Part shown: piece after piece, positions 1 through 8,251 of the stretch
Position numbering within the stretch: the stretch's first letter is position 1
Layout of the letters: every line of letters starts with the position of its first letter
Origin: Bacteroidales bacterium UBA3824
Lineage (GTDB): Bacteria > Bacteroidota > Bacteroidia > Bacteroidales > UBA3824
Length of the DNA: 64,000 nt
Reading direction: 5' to 3'
Assembly (NCBI GenBank): GCA_002393195.1
Contig: DGIK01000029.1
Coordinates: 1 to 64,000, forward strand
Translations under genes and position numbers: made by a program
Notes under the pieces: generated by a model
What the model saw: the letters and a program-made list of their open reading frames with translations, nothing else
Told to the model about the DNA's origin: nothing
Databases searched by the model: none

Positions 1-26
1 ATCACTTCAATTACTTCAATCACTTG

Positions 27-707
27 TCAAAATTTGCTGCTCACCATTGGTCTGTCGTTATTGGCTTCCTTGTGGATGATTATCAAGCAGATGACATCAA
101 GTATAATGACAAAAGCGAGCAGAGCCAACACCATGGCGTCATTGTCTTCGCTATTGATGGCGAGATAGTCGTAGGTGCCGTGCGCCACTGTGGCAGTCAG
201 GAGAGCCAAGGCGAGATGTGTGTATTGTTGTAGTCGTCGTCCGTAATAAAAATGGTGTTTGGCTCTTGAAAAAAACACACCCATCAATATCGCAAATGTT
301 GCGTGTCCGGGTATCGAAAGCAACGCCCTTGCTATTGCAACCGTAAGCCCTCCTTGGAATACGTACAATATGTTTTCGATGGCGGCAAAACCCAATGAGA
401 CTGTTACACTATATACAATAGCGTCGAAACTGTCGTTGAAGTCGGCGTGTTTCCAGATGTACAACATCAGTACGGCGAGCTTGACGACCTCTTCCGATAA
501 CGCCACAGTCAGATACATTTCGATGAATGGGTCGGTGGTTTCAAATGTCCATTCAGATATGACGGCAGGAATCACCGACAGGCATCCCCACAGAAACGCA
601 AAACCCAGCGTCCGCCGTGGTTCGGGGTCGTGATCTTTGCGATAGACGTAATACAAAACCGCTGCAACTGGCAGCAATGCCAATAGAAGTATCCAGAATG
701 TTCCCAT
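27..707 (-). CDS. PrsW-family intramembrane glutamic protease
   Basis: A 226-residue integral membrane protein with about seven hydrophobic segments. It carries the motifs expected of PrsW (MEROPS M82-like) proteases: an EEVVK motif near residue 72, an AAIEN motif near 108, GHATF near 134 and a late AHGTYDY near 177, each within or next to a membrane helix. In Bacillus, PrsW starts cleavage of the anti-sigma factor RsiW; the Bacteroidota homologues have no assigned substrate that I know of, and no anti-sigma gene is visible here. The ATG at 707 lies 2 bases downstream of the queE stop, so the two genes are very likely co-transcribed. Family assignment is solid, substrate unknown. Confidence 0.85.
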   Translation of the reverse strand: MGTFWILLLALLPVAAVLYYVYRKDHDPEPRRTLGFAFLWGCLSVIPAVISEWTFETTDPFIEMYLTVALSEEVVKLAVLMLYIWKHADFNDSFDAIVYSVTVSLGFAAIENILYVFQGGLTVAIARALLSIPGHATFAILMGVFFSRAKHHFYYGRRLQQYTHLALALLTATVAHGTYDYLAINSEDNDAMVLALLAFVIILDVICLIIIHKEANNDRPMVSSKF

Positions 708-709
708 TG

Positions 710-1339
710 TTACCTGATATTAAGTATTTTGTGTGTCTGTATCGAAATGCGCCATGCCGGATGTTGCAATACATAATTGAAAATGAGCGGATACGCCGCC
801 TCCTTGCTGTCCCATTCGGCTTGCAGCAGGAGAGCGCAACCTTGCTTTGCCTTGGCGGCGCATTGCTCGGCAAAGGCTAAATCGTCGGCGTTGGCTATCA
901 CCACTTTGAGCTCGTCGGCTTTTATAAGTACATCGTCTATCGGTGGGCGTGCCGTCTTTGGCGATACGCATATCCAATCAAAACTGCCAGAGAGCGGGTG
1001 CGCTCCCGATGTTTCGAGCCAGATGGAGAGTCCGTGCTCCTTCAATGCGGCGCATAGAGCGTCGAGATTGTGCATGAGCGGTTCGCCGCCGGTGATTACC
1101 ACGTTGCGGCATTGTGATGCGGCGGCGCGGGCGGCAATCTCGGCGACGGTGGAGATGTTGTGGGTGTTGTTGATATTCCACGTCGTCTTGCTGTCGCAGA
1201 ATGGGCAGCGCACGTCGCATCCGGCAAGCCTGATGAAGTAGGCGGCGCGTCCAGTATTGCAGCCTTCGCCCTGCACCGAGTAGAATTCTTCGGCTACCGG
1301 GAGGCTTTTACAATTGTTTTCGGAGGCAATTTTTACCAT
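710..1339 (-). CDS. queE: 7-carboxy-7-deazaguanine synthase (radical SAM)
   Basis: QueE converts 6-carboxy-tetrahydropterin to 7-carboxy-7-deazaguanine, a step of queuosine precursor synthesis, in the cytoplasm. The 209-residue protein begins with the QueE-type EEFYSVQGEG segment. It has the radical SAM cysteines as CDVRCPFC (Cx3CxxC) near residue 41, followed by VVITGGEPL, and a later LETSGAHP stretch. Length fits the family. The ATG at 1339 is preceded at 1360-1390 (minus strand) by a weak Bacteroidota-type promoter: TTTG, 19 bases, TAAATTCG. No queC, queD or queF is in the window. It sits 2 bases ahead of the PrsW gene, in the same transcription unit. Confidence 0.93.
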   Translation of the reverse strand: MVKIASENNCKSLPVAEEFYSVQGEGCNTGRAAYFIRLAGCDVRCPFCDSKTTWNINNTHNISTVAEIAARAAASQCRNVVITGGEPLMHNLDALCAALKEHGLSIWLETSGAHPLSGSFDWICVSPKTARPPIDDVLIKADELKVVIANADDLAFAEQCAAKAKQGCALLLQAEWDSKEAAYPLIFNYVLQHPAWRISIQTHKILNIR

Positions 1340-1359
1340 TTCAGTGTGTTTTTAATGCA

Positions 1360-1390
1360 CGAATTTAAGAAATATTCGCCATATTGCAAA
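1360..1390 (-). promoter_or_regulatory. weak promoter for queE-prsW
   Basis: On the minus strand TTTG (1390-1387) is followed after 19 bases by TAAATTCG (1367-1360), one base off the TAnnTTTG consensus. It lies 20 bases before the queE start and back to back with the Nudix promoter. Confidence 0.4.
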
Positions 1391-1405
1391 ATTTTTGCAA
1401 AAAAA

Positions 1406-1437
1406 TTGTTGATTTCAAATATTTAATTCTATATTTG
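1406..1437 (+). promoter_or_regulatory. promoter for the Nudix gene
   Basis: TTGTTG at 1406-1411 is followed after 18 bases by TATATTTG at 1430-1437, a full match to the Bacteroidota -7 consensus. The start codon is 37 bases further on. The region between queE and this gene therefore holds divergent promoters. Confidence 0.6.
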
Positions 1438-1473
1438 TGTCTTAAAACGAAACATATTTCAAGTCATATATAT

Positions 1474-1905
1474 ATGAGTACATATACATACAAGTACCCC
1501 ATGCCGTCGGTAACTACCGACACGATAGTGATTAGGGGCGAAGGAATCACGCGCCAAGTGCTTCTCATCAAGCGAAAACGCGACCCTTATAAGAGTTGTT
1601 GGGCGTTTCCGGGCGGTTTTACGGAGGAAGGCGAAACCCTCGAACAGAGCGCGGCGCGCGAATTGGAGGAGGAGACTGGCGTACAATGTCAATTCCTCTC
1701 GCAGTTTAAGGCTTTTGGCGATCCGGGGCGCGACCCGCGTGGACGCACTATCACGATAGTTTTTTATGCATACGTGGACGAGGACACCGAGGCTGTGGCG
1801 AGCGACGATGCGGCGGATGTGGATTGGTTTGACCTCAACAACCTGCCTGCACTTGCCTTCGACCATGCGAAGATTCTTGAAGAGTTTATCCTCGCCAATC
1901 ATTAG
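1474..1905 (+). CDS. Nudix (MutT-like) hydrolase
   Basis: A 143-residue cytoplasmic hydrolase of nucleoside diphosphate-linked compounds. The Nudix box GX5EX7REUXEEXGU is complete: it begins at GGFTEEGE near residue 50 and ends at RELEEETGV, so the metal-binding glutamates are present. The start is set at the ATG at 1474. An in-frame extension back to 1384 would run through the promoter at 1406-1437 and encodes a lysine/isoleucine-rich stretch with no family resemblance. The substrate cannot be told from sequence; DPGRDPRGRT downstream of the box resembles the ADP-ribose pyrophosphatase-like branch, which is only a hint. Confidence 0.88.
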   Translation: MSTYTYKYPMPSVTTDTIVIRGEGITRQVLLIKRKRDPYKSCWAFPGGFTEEGETLEQSAARELEEETGVQCQFLSQFKAFGDPGRDPRGRTITIVFYAYVDEDTEAVASDDAADVDWFDLNNLPALAFDHAKILEEFILANH

Positions 1906-1960
1906 GTATTTGATTGTGTATCGCAAAGACAACCAAACACAATATATTTTATAGTTAACA

Positions 1961-3430
1961 TTGAGTATTAGGATTGCCATATTATTAATATTGACCACAA
2001 CGTTCTGCATAGGGGCGAGGGCGCAGTATGCCGGTACGTCTGCTGAGAAGGATTCGCTTATTGAGCGGTTGAGGATGGAATTGGCATCCAAAGAAGATGA
2101 AATAATCCGCAAGCAGATACTCCTTGACGAGCGTGAACGGGAGATTTTTGAGAAAGAACTCACCATCGACAGGCTCAACCGCAGCATTTCGCGTCAGTCG
2201 CAGGCTATTACCGACCAGGTGGACAGGCTCAAAGACCAAAAGGAATCTGTGAGGAAAATGCAGGAGCAGTTGGATAGCACAAAGCGCGACCTCGACAAGG
2301 CGGCGGAACAGTTGGAGATTCGCAACAAGGAAATCAATTTTGTAGAGACCGAACTTACGCGGCAGAAGAAGCATCTCGAAGAGCAACGCCAATTGGCAGA
2401 GCAGCAGAAGTCTATTCTCGACACCGAAATTGCCGACAAGCAGCGTGAACTCGAACAGCTCAACACCCGCAACGAACTGCTCAACAATCGTCTATTGATG
2501 GCGTGGGCGGCTATTGCATTGTTCCTGATAATGCTTGCCGTGATTGCCAAATTCTATATCGACAAGCGCCGCGACAATCAGAAACTCGCCGAAAAAAACA
2601 ACGCACTCACTCTCGCACACGAGGAGATAAGCACTCAGAAAGAGGAGATTGCAACCCAAAACGACAAAATCATAGAGTCGATACTCTATGCACAGAAGAT
2701 ACAGCAGGCGGTAATGCCTACGGTGGACTATTTCGACCAATATTTGCCACAGCATTTCATTCTGCTCAAACCCCGCGACATCGTGAGCGGCGATTTCTAT
2801 TGGGGTACGCACATTGGCGACAAGTTTGTATATACAGCCGCCGATTGCACTGGACATGGCGTGCCGGGCGCGTTCATGAGTCTGCTCGGCATCACTTTCC
2901 TCAACGAGATAGCCGGGCGCAGCACTTCAAAGTTCGTTACTGCCGCCGGAATACTCACGAGTCTGCGGTTGAAAATAATCACCTATCTGCACCAGACCGG
3001 CAAGGAAGGCGAACAGCAGGACGGCATGGACATCGCCCTTTGTGTATATGACAAGGCGTCGTCCAAGTTGCAATATGCGGGCGCATTCAATCCACTCGTG
3101 ATAATCCGCGACGGCGTACTCACTCAGTATGATGCCGACGAGATGCCAATCGGATATTATGCCAACCAATCAGACCGTTTTACCAATCACGTCATCGACA
3201 TCAAGGAAGGCGACATGGCTTATTTGTTTACCGACGGATATGCCGACCAATTTGGCATGGTGGACGGTCGCAAGAAAAAATATCTCGTAAAACGGTTCAA
3301 AGATTTCCTCTTGCAAATTTACAACCTCGATATGAAGGAGCAGGAGCAACGTCTTGACGACAATCTGGCACAATGGCGTGGCGACTTGAAACAGCTCGAC
3401 GATGTGCTTGTATTTGGCACGAGGTTTTAG
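1961..3430 (+). CDS. SpoIIE-type serine phosphatase with membrane-anchored coiled coil
   Basis: A 489-residue protein: N-terminal signal segment (1-21), a long charged coiled coil (about 22-172), one transmembrane helix (about 178-200), a second short coiled coil containing EEISTQKEEIATQ, then a PP2C/SpoIIE phosphatase domain (about 245-489). Metal-binding motifs are visible as SGDFYW near 276, ADCTGHGVPGA near 293 and YLFTDGYADQFG near 425. Such enzymes dephosphorylate STAS-type anti-sigma antagonists, but no STAS or anti-sigma kinase gene is nearby. The start is a TTG at 1961: an in-frame stop lies at 1952-1954, and the next ATG (2072) would remove the signal segment. Closely related in its C-terminal half to the protein at 30246-32516. 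Confidence 0.85.
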   Translation: MSIRIAILLILTTTFCIGARAQYAGTSAEKDSLIERLRMELASKEDEIIRKQILLDEREREIFEKELTIDRLNRSISRQSQAITDQVDRLKDQKESVRKMQEQLDSTKRDLDKAAEQLEIRNKEINFVETELTRQKKHLEEQRQLAEQQKSILDTEIADKQRELEQLNTRNELLNNRLLMAWAAIALFLIMLAVIAKFYIDKRRDNQKLAEKNNALTLAHEEISTQKEEIATQNDKIIESILYAQKIQQAVMPTVDYFDQYLPQHFILLKPRDIVSGDFYWGTHIGDKFVYTAADCTGHGVPGAFMSLLGITFLNEIAGRSTSKFVTAAGILTSLRLKIITYLHQTGKEGEQQDGMDIALCVYDKASSKLQYAGAFNPLVIIRDGVLTQYDADEMPIGYYANQSDRFTNHVIDIKEGDMAYLFTDGYADQFGMVDGRKKKYLVKRFKDFLLQIYNLDMKEQEQRLDDNLAQWRGDLKQLDDVLVFGTRF

Positions 3431-3547
3431 GTAGGAAAGAGGAGAGAGGAAAGATGAAAGTGGAAAGAGAAAAGTGAAAATGATAAAAGTGAAAATTGAA
3501 AATAATATAATACAGCATATAGTTTTTAAACAAGCATAGTAAACAAA
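3431..3547. other. purine-rich low-complexity spacer
   Basis: The 117 bases between the phosphatase and murB are mostly short direct purine repeats (variants of GAAAGTG/GAAAAGTGAAAAT). Apparent open frames on the opposite strand here reflect low complexity. I see no clear terminator or promoter. Confidence 0.5.
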
Positions 3548-4561
3548 ATGATTTTTTATACCGATTATTCGTTGGAAGGTTCCAATACTTTCAATATCAA
3601 GGCGAAGGCCAATGTCTTTTATGAGGTGGGCTTGCGCGAAGATTTGGATTCTTTTGTACGTAAACGCAAGTTGATGGATATGCCGCGCCTTGTATTGGGC
3701 AACGGCAGCAATGTTCTTTTTGTAAAAAAGAGATTCAAGGGCGTTGTACTCAAAAATGAGATGCGCGGTATCGAGTTTGTAAGCGAGACCGACAGCGAGG
3801 TGCTGCTCAAAGTGGCGTCTGGCGAGGATTTTGACGAGTTTATCGCATTCTGCCTCAAAAAACACTTGCACGGCGCGGAGAATCTTTCCGGCATCCCTGG
3901 CTCTGTGGGAGGCGCGGTTGTTCAAAACATTGGCGCATACGGTCAAGAGCTTAGCAACCTTGTGAGAAGTGTGGAATATTTCGACTTCGACGATTACGAA
4001 ATGCACACCATCGACAATCCCGGTTGCAAATTCGGCTATCGCGATTCCATCTTCAAGCACGAATTGCTGGACAAGACTTTCATCACTTCCGCCACATTTG
4101 CGCTTTCCAAGAAGTACACTCCAATAGTTGGCTACGGCGCATTGCAGGAGCGTCTGTCGGGGTATGCAGTGCTTACGCCGATGCTCGTAAGGCGGGCGGT
4201 TTTAGCGTTGCGTTTTGAGAAAATCCCGGATGTTAAGCAGTATGGCAATGCAGGTAGTTTCTTCAAGAATCCCGACATTACTTCCGAAGAGGCGGCAAAA
4301 CTTGCCAAGCAACACCCCGAGGTGAAGATGTTTGAGCAGGAGAACGGTATGTTTAAGATACCTGCCGGACAACTCATCGACCTCTGTGGATTCAAGCGCA
4401 CTCCTACGGCTACTGTTGGCGTTGCATATACTAACGCGCTGATATTGATGAACCTTGGCGGTGCAAAGGGCAGAGAAATCCTCGAATACGCCAAGAATAT
4501 CAAGAAGGCTGTCAAGCAGCGTTTTGGTGTAAAACTTGAGCCGGAAGTCGTGATTATATAA
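3548..4561 (+). CDS. murB: UDP-N-acetylenolpyruvoylglucosamine reductase
   Basis: MurB reduces the enolpyruvyl group of UDP-GlcNAc-enolpyruvate to give UDP-MurNAc in peptidoglycan synthesis, in the cytoplasm with FAD. The 337-residue protein has the FAD-binding GNGSNVLF (about 51-58), GIPGSVGGAVVQNIGAYG (about 116-133), the YRDS motif near 163, the proton-donor serine in NAGSFFKNP near 236, and the final catalytic glutamate in LEPEV near 332. Length and the YRDSxFK segment place it in the E. coli-like type I group. The ATG at 3548 is the natural start. It is followed 24 bases later by the YitT-type gene on the same strand. Confidence 0.95.
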   Translation: MIFYTDYSLEGSNTFNIKAKANVFYEVGLREDLDSFVRKRKLMDMPRLVLGNGSNVLFVKKRFKGVVLKNEMRGIEFVSETDSEVLLKVASGEDFDEFIAFCLKKHLHGAENLSGIPGSVGGAVVQNIGAYGQELSNLVRSVEYFDFDDYEMHTIDNPGCKFGYRDSIFKHELLDKTFITSATFALSKKYTPIVGYGALQERLSGYAVLTPMLVRRAVLALRFEKIPDVKQYGNAGSFFKNPDITSEEAAKLAKQHPEVKMFEQENGMFKIPAGQLIDLCGFKRTPTATVGVAYTNALILMNLGGAKGREILEYAKNIKKAVKQRFGVKLEPEVVII

Positions 4562-4585
4562 GAAAAATATTCCATACGGGTAGCA

Positions 4586-5491
4586 ATGAAATGGAGTGAT
4601 TATTTCAACAGAACCTCGCTCAGACAGTATCTGATGGTTCTGTTGGGTACGTTTATTATTGCATTGGCGTACATATTATTTGTATCTCCTTACAAGTTTG
4701 TGCCGGGCGGCGTATATGGTATCTCCATTATGATACACCACCTGACCAAGGATTCGTTTGAGATGTTTCCAGACGGTCTGCCAATCGGTGTGCTTGCCCT
4801 CCTGATGGATATTCCGCTCACGATAATTGGCACCAAGATTTTGGGACCTAAGTTTGGACTCAAAACTGTGCTGGGGTTCGTGTCGATGTCGGTATTTTCG
4901 AGCGTGTTGGAGTATTTTCACGGATATGAGCCGCTTGTGGCAGACAATCCGCTGCTGTCGGCTATTGCGGGCGGCGTGCTTGTGGGCATTGGTTCGGGCA
5001 TCGTATTCAAGGCTCACGCCACTACGGGCGGCAGCGACATCATTGCAGCCATCCTCGCCAAATATACCCGTGGCCCGCTCGGTTTGATGCAGATTTATGT
5101 GGATTCGGCAATCGTATTGCTGTCATTGGCGGCGTTCCACGATTGGAGTATTCCGTTGTATTCGTGGATTATCATCTTCATCACCGGCAAGTGCATCGAC
5201 GTAGTTTTGCAGGGTCTCAATGTGGAGAAGGCGTTGATAATCATTACAGAACACCCCGACGAAATCCGCGAGGTGATTCTCTACAAGATGGACAGGGGCG
5301 GCACTTTCTTCAATGGTCGCGGTATGTATCACAATCAAGAACGCAACATTTTGTTTACTGTGCTTTCGCGACGGCAGGCTGAATTGCTAAAAGATTTTAT
5401 CCGCGAAATCGATCCCAAGGCCTTTATGGCGATATTGGACGCAAGCGAGGTTTTGGGCGAAGGCTTCAAGGATTTAAAGGTAGAGAGTTGA
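4586..5491 (+). CDS. YitT-family membrane protein (DUF161/DUF2179)
   Basis: A 301-residue inner-membrane protein. About five or six transmembrane segments fill residues 15-200, including the family signature FVPGGVYGISIMIHH near 39 and HATTGGSDIIA near 146. A soluble C-terminal DUF2179 domain (about 215-295) contains GGTFFNGRGMY and the usual ERNILFTVLSRRQ. The family is widespread and transport has been suggested, but the substrate is unknown. The ATG at 4586 lies 24 bases past murB, so the two may be one transcript. The 3' end runs into repeat R1 (5499-5610). Confidence 0.85.
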   Translation: MKWSDYFNRTSLRQYLMVLLGTFIIALAYILFVSPYKFVPGGVYGISIMIHHLTKDSFEMFPDGLPIGVLALLMDIPLTIIGTKILGPKFGLKTVLGFVSMSVFSSVLEYFHGYEPLVADNPLLSAIAGGVLVGIGSGIVFKAHATTGGSDIIAAILAKYTRGPLGLMQIYVDSAIVLLSLAAFHDWSIPLYSWIIIFITGKCIDVVLQGLNVEKALIIITEHPDEIREVILYKMDRGGTFFNGRGMYHNQERNILFTVLSRRQAELLKDFIREIDPKAFMAILDASEVLGEGFKDLKVES

Positions 5492-5498
5492 GTTTTTC

Positions 5499-5610
5499 GG
5501 GGTGTCCTAACGGACAGAAATCTCACAAATCTAAACAAATCTCACAAAACAAATAACAAACATATTTGTAAGATTTGAAAAGATTTGTAAAATTTCCGCG
5601 AAGCGCCCCC
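5499..5610. repeat. dispersed palindromic repeat R1, copy A
   Basis: The element starts GGGGTGTCC and ends AGCGCCCCC. Between lie opposed ACAAATCT...ACAAATC and GATTTGAAAAGATTTGT arms, giving a long imperfect palindrome. A closely related copy is at 11406-11540 and a degenerate copy at 6981-7069. It is flanked on the right by repeat R3. Confidence 0.75.
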
Positions 5611-5619
5611 AAAAAAATG

Positions 5620-5657
5620 CCGAATGGCAATTATGAATTTTTAATTATGCATTAATA
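5620..5657 (+). repeat. dispersed AT-rich repeat R3, copy at ung
   Basis: The word CGAATGGCAATTATG followed by ATTATGCATTA-type units is shared with 11546-11576 and 37396-37437. It ends a few bases before the ung start codon. Confidence 0.6.
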
Positions 5658-5659
5658 AT

Positions 5660-6322
5660 ATGGAAGTAAAAATCGAGCCGACGTGGCAACCGCTTTTGCA
5701 GCCGGAGTTTGACAAGCCGTATTTTTGGCAACTTGCGGGCTTCGTAAAACAGGAATACGCCACCAAAACTATATATCCAGAAGGCAAAAATATTTTCAAC
5801 GCCTTCAATCTTTGCCCGTTTCCGGAAGTGAAGGTGGTCATCATCGGTCAAGACCCTTATCACGAGCCGATGCAGGCGCACGGGTTGTGTTTTTCGGTGC
5901 AGGACGGTGTGCCGTTTCCGCCGAGTTTGCAAAATATTTTCAAGGAAATCTCTGACGATATGGGCGTGCCGATGCCCACAAGTGGCAACCTTGAACGTTG
6001 GGCGCGTCAAGGTGTTTTGCTCCTAAACTCAATACTTACCGTGGAGGCGCACAAGGCGGCATCACATTCGGGCAAAGGTTGGGAACAATTTACGGACAAG
6101 GTCATCGAGATTGTTTCTCAAAATGCTGACCACGTGGTATTTATGCTTTGGGGCAGTTATGCCAAAAACAAAGGCCGTGTAATAGACACTTCCAAACATC
6201 TTGTACTCACCGCCGTGCATCCCTCGCCGCTAAGCGTCTATCGCGGTTTCTTCGGCTGCAAACATTTCAGCAAGGCAAACGAATGGCTCGTCGCACATGG
6301 GAAAAAGGCAATTAATTGGTAA
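5660..6322 (+). CDS. ung: uracil-DNA glycosylase, family 1
   Basis: Removes uracil from DNA as the first step of base excision repair. The 220-residue protein contains every family-1 motif: the catalytic GQDPYH near residue 61 (aspartate as general base), the PPSLQNIF segment near 83, LLLNSILTV near 117, the minor-groove HPSPLSVYRGF loop near 185 with the catalytic histidine, and the GCKHFSKAN tail. Length is typical. The ATG at 5660 follows immediately after the R1 and R3 repeats, and I see no clear promoter in the spacer. A long inverted repeat (R2) follows the stop codon. Confidence 0.96.
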   Translation: MEVKIEPTWQPLLQPEFDKPYFWQLAGFVKQEYATKTIYPEGKNIFNAFNLCPFPEVKVVIIGQDPYHEPMQAHGLCFSVQDGVPFPPSLQNIFKEISDDMGVPMPTSGNLERWARQGVLLLNSILTVEAHKAASHSGKGWEQFTDKVIEIVSQNADHVVFMLWGSYAKNKGRVIDTSKHLVLTAVHPSPLSVYRGFFGCKHFSKANEWLVAHGKKAINW

Positions 6323-6326
6323 TGAT

Positions 6327-6383
6327 GGAGTGCGGGCGGCTCGCCCGCTAAATATATAATCGCAGGCGAGCCGCCTGCATTCC
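6327..6383. repeat. GC-rich inverted repeat R2, paired copy
   Basis: Two 22-base arms (6327-6348 and 6362-6383) match in opposite orientation with three mismatches and enclose 13 AT-rich bases. Each arm itself contains the hairpin GCGGGCG-GCT-CGCCCGC or a variant. A single arm recurs at 9215-9239. It lies between ung and the YigZ-type gene and could act as a transcript end or stabiliser. Confidence 0.75.
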
Positions 6384-6388
6384 AAACA

Positions 6389-6979
6389 ATGACAGATAGT
6401 TATATCACCATATCGACGCCAGGCGAGGCGATTTATAAGGAGAAGGGCAGCAAGTTTTTGTCCTTCGCGTTTCATATTGACGATGAGGACGAGGCGGATG
6501 CCATCAGAAAAGATTTCAAGAAAAAATATTATGATGCCACTCACGTCGTGTATGCTTTTAGGATAGGGGCGGAGGGGCAACAATTTCGCGCCGCAGATGA
6601 TGGCGAGCCGTCGGGGTCGTCGGGGTTGCCGGTATTGAATACTATCAAATCAAGAAATATTACTAATGTCATCGTCTTGGTGGTCAGGTACTTCGGCGGC
6701 ACGAAGTTGGGCATTCCGGGATTGATAGATGCTTATTCGCAGGCGGCGGGTATGGCTCTCGATGCCGCTGAGACCGAGGAAAGGCTCGTTACAGAAATAA
6801 TTGATGTCGTAGTGCCTTATTCGCAGATGAATTATGTGATGCGCATCGTGAAAGACCAAGACCTCCAAATTGCCGAAATGGGCGGCTCTACCGATTGCGA
6901 AATTAAAATCCTCGTCCGCAAAAATCTGAAAGACAATATATTGGAATTACTGAATAAAAACGGTAAAATCACAAGATAA
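6389..6979 (+). CDS. IMPACT/YigZ-family protein
   Basis: A 196-residue cytoplasmic protein. The N-terminal UPF0029 (IMPACT-like) domain spans about 1-120, with KEKGSKFLSF near 17, the DDGEPSGSSGLPVLN signature near 70 and VVRYFGGTKLGIPGL near 98. A C-terminal DUF1949-like ferredoxin fold spans about 130-190. The eukaryotic IMPACT protein regulates the kinase GCN2; the bacterial role is not settled, and binding to nucleic acid or the ribosome has been proposed. The ATG at 6389 lies only 6 bases after the right arm of repeat R2. Assignment is firm, function is not. Confidence 0.9.
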   Translation: MTDSYITISTPGEAIYKEKGSKFLSFAFHIDDEDEADAIRKDFKKKYYDATHVVYAFRIGAEGQQFRAADDGEPSGSSGLPVLNTIKSRNITNVIVLVVRYFGGTKLGIPGLIDAYSQAAGMALDAAETEERLVTEIIDVVVPYSQMNYVMRIVKDQDLQIAEMGGSTDCEIKILVRKNLKDNILELLNKNGKITR

Positions 6980-6980
6980 A

Positions 6981-7069
6981 CAAAAATCTATACAAATCAA
7001 ACAAATAAGGAAATGTGTGATTTGTATAGATTTGAATCAATTTGTGAAATTTCTCGCGCAGCGACCCTT
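6981..7069. repeat. dispersed palindromic repeat R1, degenerate copy C
   Basis: Opposed ATACAAATCAAACAAAT and GATTTGTATAGATTTGAATC arms with a CGCGCAGCGACCC-like end match R1 without the GGGGTGTCC head. It fills the spacer between two convergent genes, where it could serve as a two-way terminator. Confidence 0.5.
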
Positions 7070-7078
7070 AAAACAATC

Positions 7079-7507
7079 TTATTGCACCTCCACCGTGAGC
7101 GGCGTGTTTACCTGACCGAGCCTGTTGTGCATCTGATAACTGAAATAGCCGGGCAGGTTGTATTTGCCGGGTTTCATCGTTGATGCCACTACGAGGCGGT
7201 ATTTGAGTGTGATGATGTCGCGCTCGATGGGCAGTTTGTACCATTGGTACTGCACCTTGCTGTTGTCAAAATAGAAGTTGGCGTTGTCGGAGCCGCCGTT
7301 GATTTCGAGGGCGGTCATTCCTTCGGGCAGCAATTGTTGGTACTGCGCAAAACAGGCGAGGTCGCATTTCTTGACGTTTACTGTTACGGTGAGCGTGTCG
7401 CCGGGCTTGGCTGCGCGGTCGATTGCGCTCTGAGCCGACGGCACTTGCGCGTATGTGGCGGCGGCGATGCCGAGCATCATTGTTATGAGCAATATTATTC
7501 GTTTCAT
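7079..7507 (-). CDS. exported protein of unknown function
   Basis: I do not recognise this 142-residue protein. A clear signal peptide ends at ATYAQ (about residue 21), so it is secreted or periplasmic. The mature part is rich in alternating hydrophobic residues (TLTVTVNVKK, DIITLKYRLVVAS) and proline/glycine turns, like a single immunoglobulin-like beta sandwich. Two cysteines lie close together (KCDLACF, about 48-52). The ATG at 7507 lies 12 bases past the stop of the LOG-type gene upstream, so the two are likely co-transcribed. It converges on the YigZ-type gene with the degenerate R1 repeat in between. Confidence 0.7.
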   Translation of the reverse strand: MKRIILLITMMLGIAAATYAQVPSAQSAIDRAAKPGDTLTVTVNVKKCDLACFAQYQQLLPEGMTALEINGGSDNANFYFDNSKVQYQWYKLPIERDIITLKYRLVVASTMKPGKYNLPGYFSYQMHNRLGQVNTPLTVEVQ

Positions 7508-7519
7508 TTTTGGTGTGTG

Positions 7520-8128
7520 TTAGATTGATTTTTTGATGATTTCTACTGTCTCTTTGGGCGTTGACGACAGATGCACGTAACTCAGGTCGTCGTCCTTAAT
7601 CACTTTGTATTCAGTGAGTAATATGTCGCTGAGCCACGATGTGAGCGGTCGCCAAAATTCGGCGTCCTGCAATATTATCGGTCGCCTTTTGATGATGCCC
7701 ATCTGCATAAGGGTCATACATTCGGTGATTTCGTCCAATGTGCCGTAGCCGCCGGGCAACGCCACAAACGCCGTCGCCATATCCCAAAACAACTGTTTGC
7801 GCGCCGCCATATTGGTGAGCACGATGTTGTATTGAGGGTCGATGTATTCGTTTTGGATGAATATTCCGGGGAATTTCATACAAATGCCCACCGACTTGCC
7901 GCCGGATTGCTGCGTGCCTTTGTTGACGGCCTCCATAAGCCCCGGACCGCCGCCGGTAACTACCGCATATCCCGCCAAACCGAGCGCGTAGCCGGTCTCA
8001 ACGGCTTTTTCGTAGTGGGGCGTGCCTTCCTTGATGGACGAGGAGCACAGCACCGCCACGCTTGCGCCGATGCCGCCGAGCATAGATTTGCCGAGCGCGA
8101 TTTCCTGTTGATAAATGTCGTTTTTCAT
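7520..8128 (-). CDS. LOG-family protein (TIGR00730 Rossmann fold)
   Basis: A 202-residue cytoplasmic protein of the lysine-decarboxylase-like/LOG family; characterised members are nucleoside 5'-monophosphate phosphoribohydrolases. The defining motifs are present: GGGPGLMEAVNKG near residue 60 and PGGYGTLDE near 125. The start is set at the ATG at 8128. A TTG seven codons upstream lies inside the promoter -7 element (TAACTTTG, 8154-8147, minus strand), so it cannot be the start, and the leader is short. The likely cofactor or substrate is a nucleotide, but the physiological substrate in Bacteroidota is unknown. Confidence 0.88.
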   Translation of the reverse strand: MKNDIYQQEIALGKSMLGGIGASVAVLCSSSIKEGTPHYEKAVETGYALGLAGYAVVTGGGPGLMEAVNKGTQQSGGKSVGICMKFPGIFIQNEYIDPQYNIVLTNMAARKQLFWDMATAFVALPGGYGTLDEITECMTLMQMGIIKRRPIILQDAEFWRPLTSWLSDILLTEYKVIKDDDLSYVHLSSTPKETVEIIKKSI

Positions 8129-8146
8129 TTTTTTGATTGTTTTTGG

Positions 8147-8154
8147 CAAAGTTA
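8147..8154 (-). promoter_or_regulatory. -7 element for the LOG-family gene
   Basis: Minus-strand TAACTTTG exactly fits TAnnTTTG and lies 18 bases before the ATG at 8128. It decides the start codon choice by overlapping the upstream TTG. No good -33 element was seen. Confidence 0.55.
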
Positions 8155-8194
8155 TGCAAAAAACTAATTACTGCAATAAAAAATCGTCTAAAAA

Positions 8195-8226
8195 TTTGTT
8201 TTTATTGCGACGGCTTATTATTTTTG
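8195..8226 (+). promoter_or_regulatory. promoter of the 8.2-9.2 kb two-gene module
   Basis: TTTG (8195-8198), 20 bases, TATTTTTG (8219-8226): a complete match to the Bacteroidota promoter pattern. It is divergent from the LOG-family promoter. Confidence 0.7.
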
Positions 8227-8251
8227 CTCCATAATCAAATACGTGGTGAAG

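Noticed and set aside
1459..2187. Long open frame on the minus strand
   Set aside because: It runs antisense through the Nudix gene, its promoter and the phosphatase start, and its translation shows no domain.
3170..4060. Open frame on the minus strand opposite the phosphatase and murB
   Set aside because: Antisense to two well-supported genes and crossing the purine-rich spacer; composition follows from the opposite strand.
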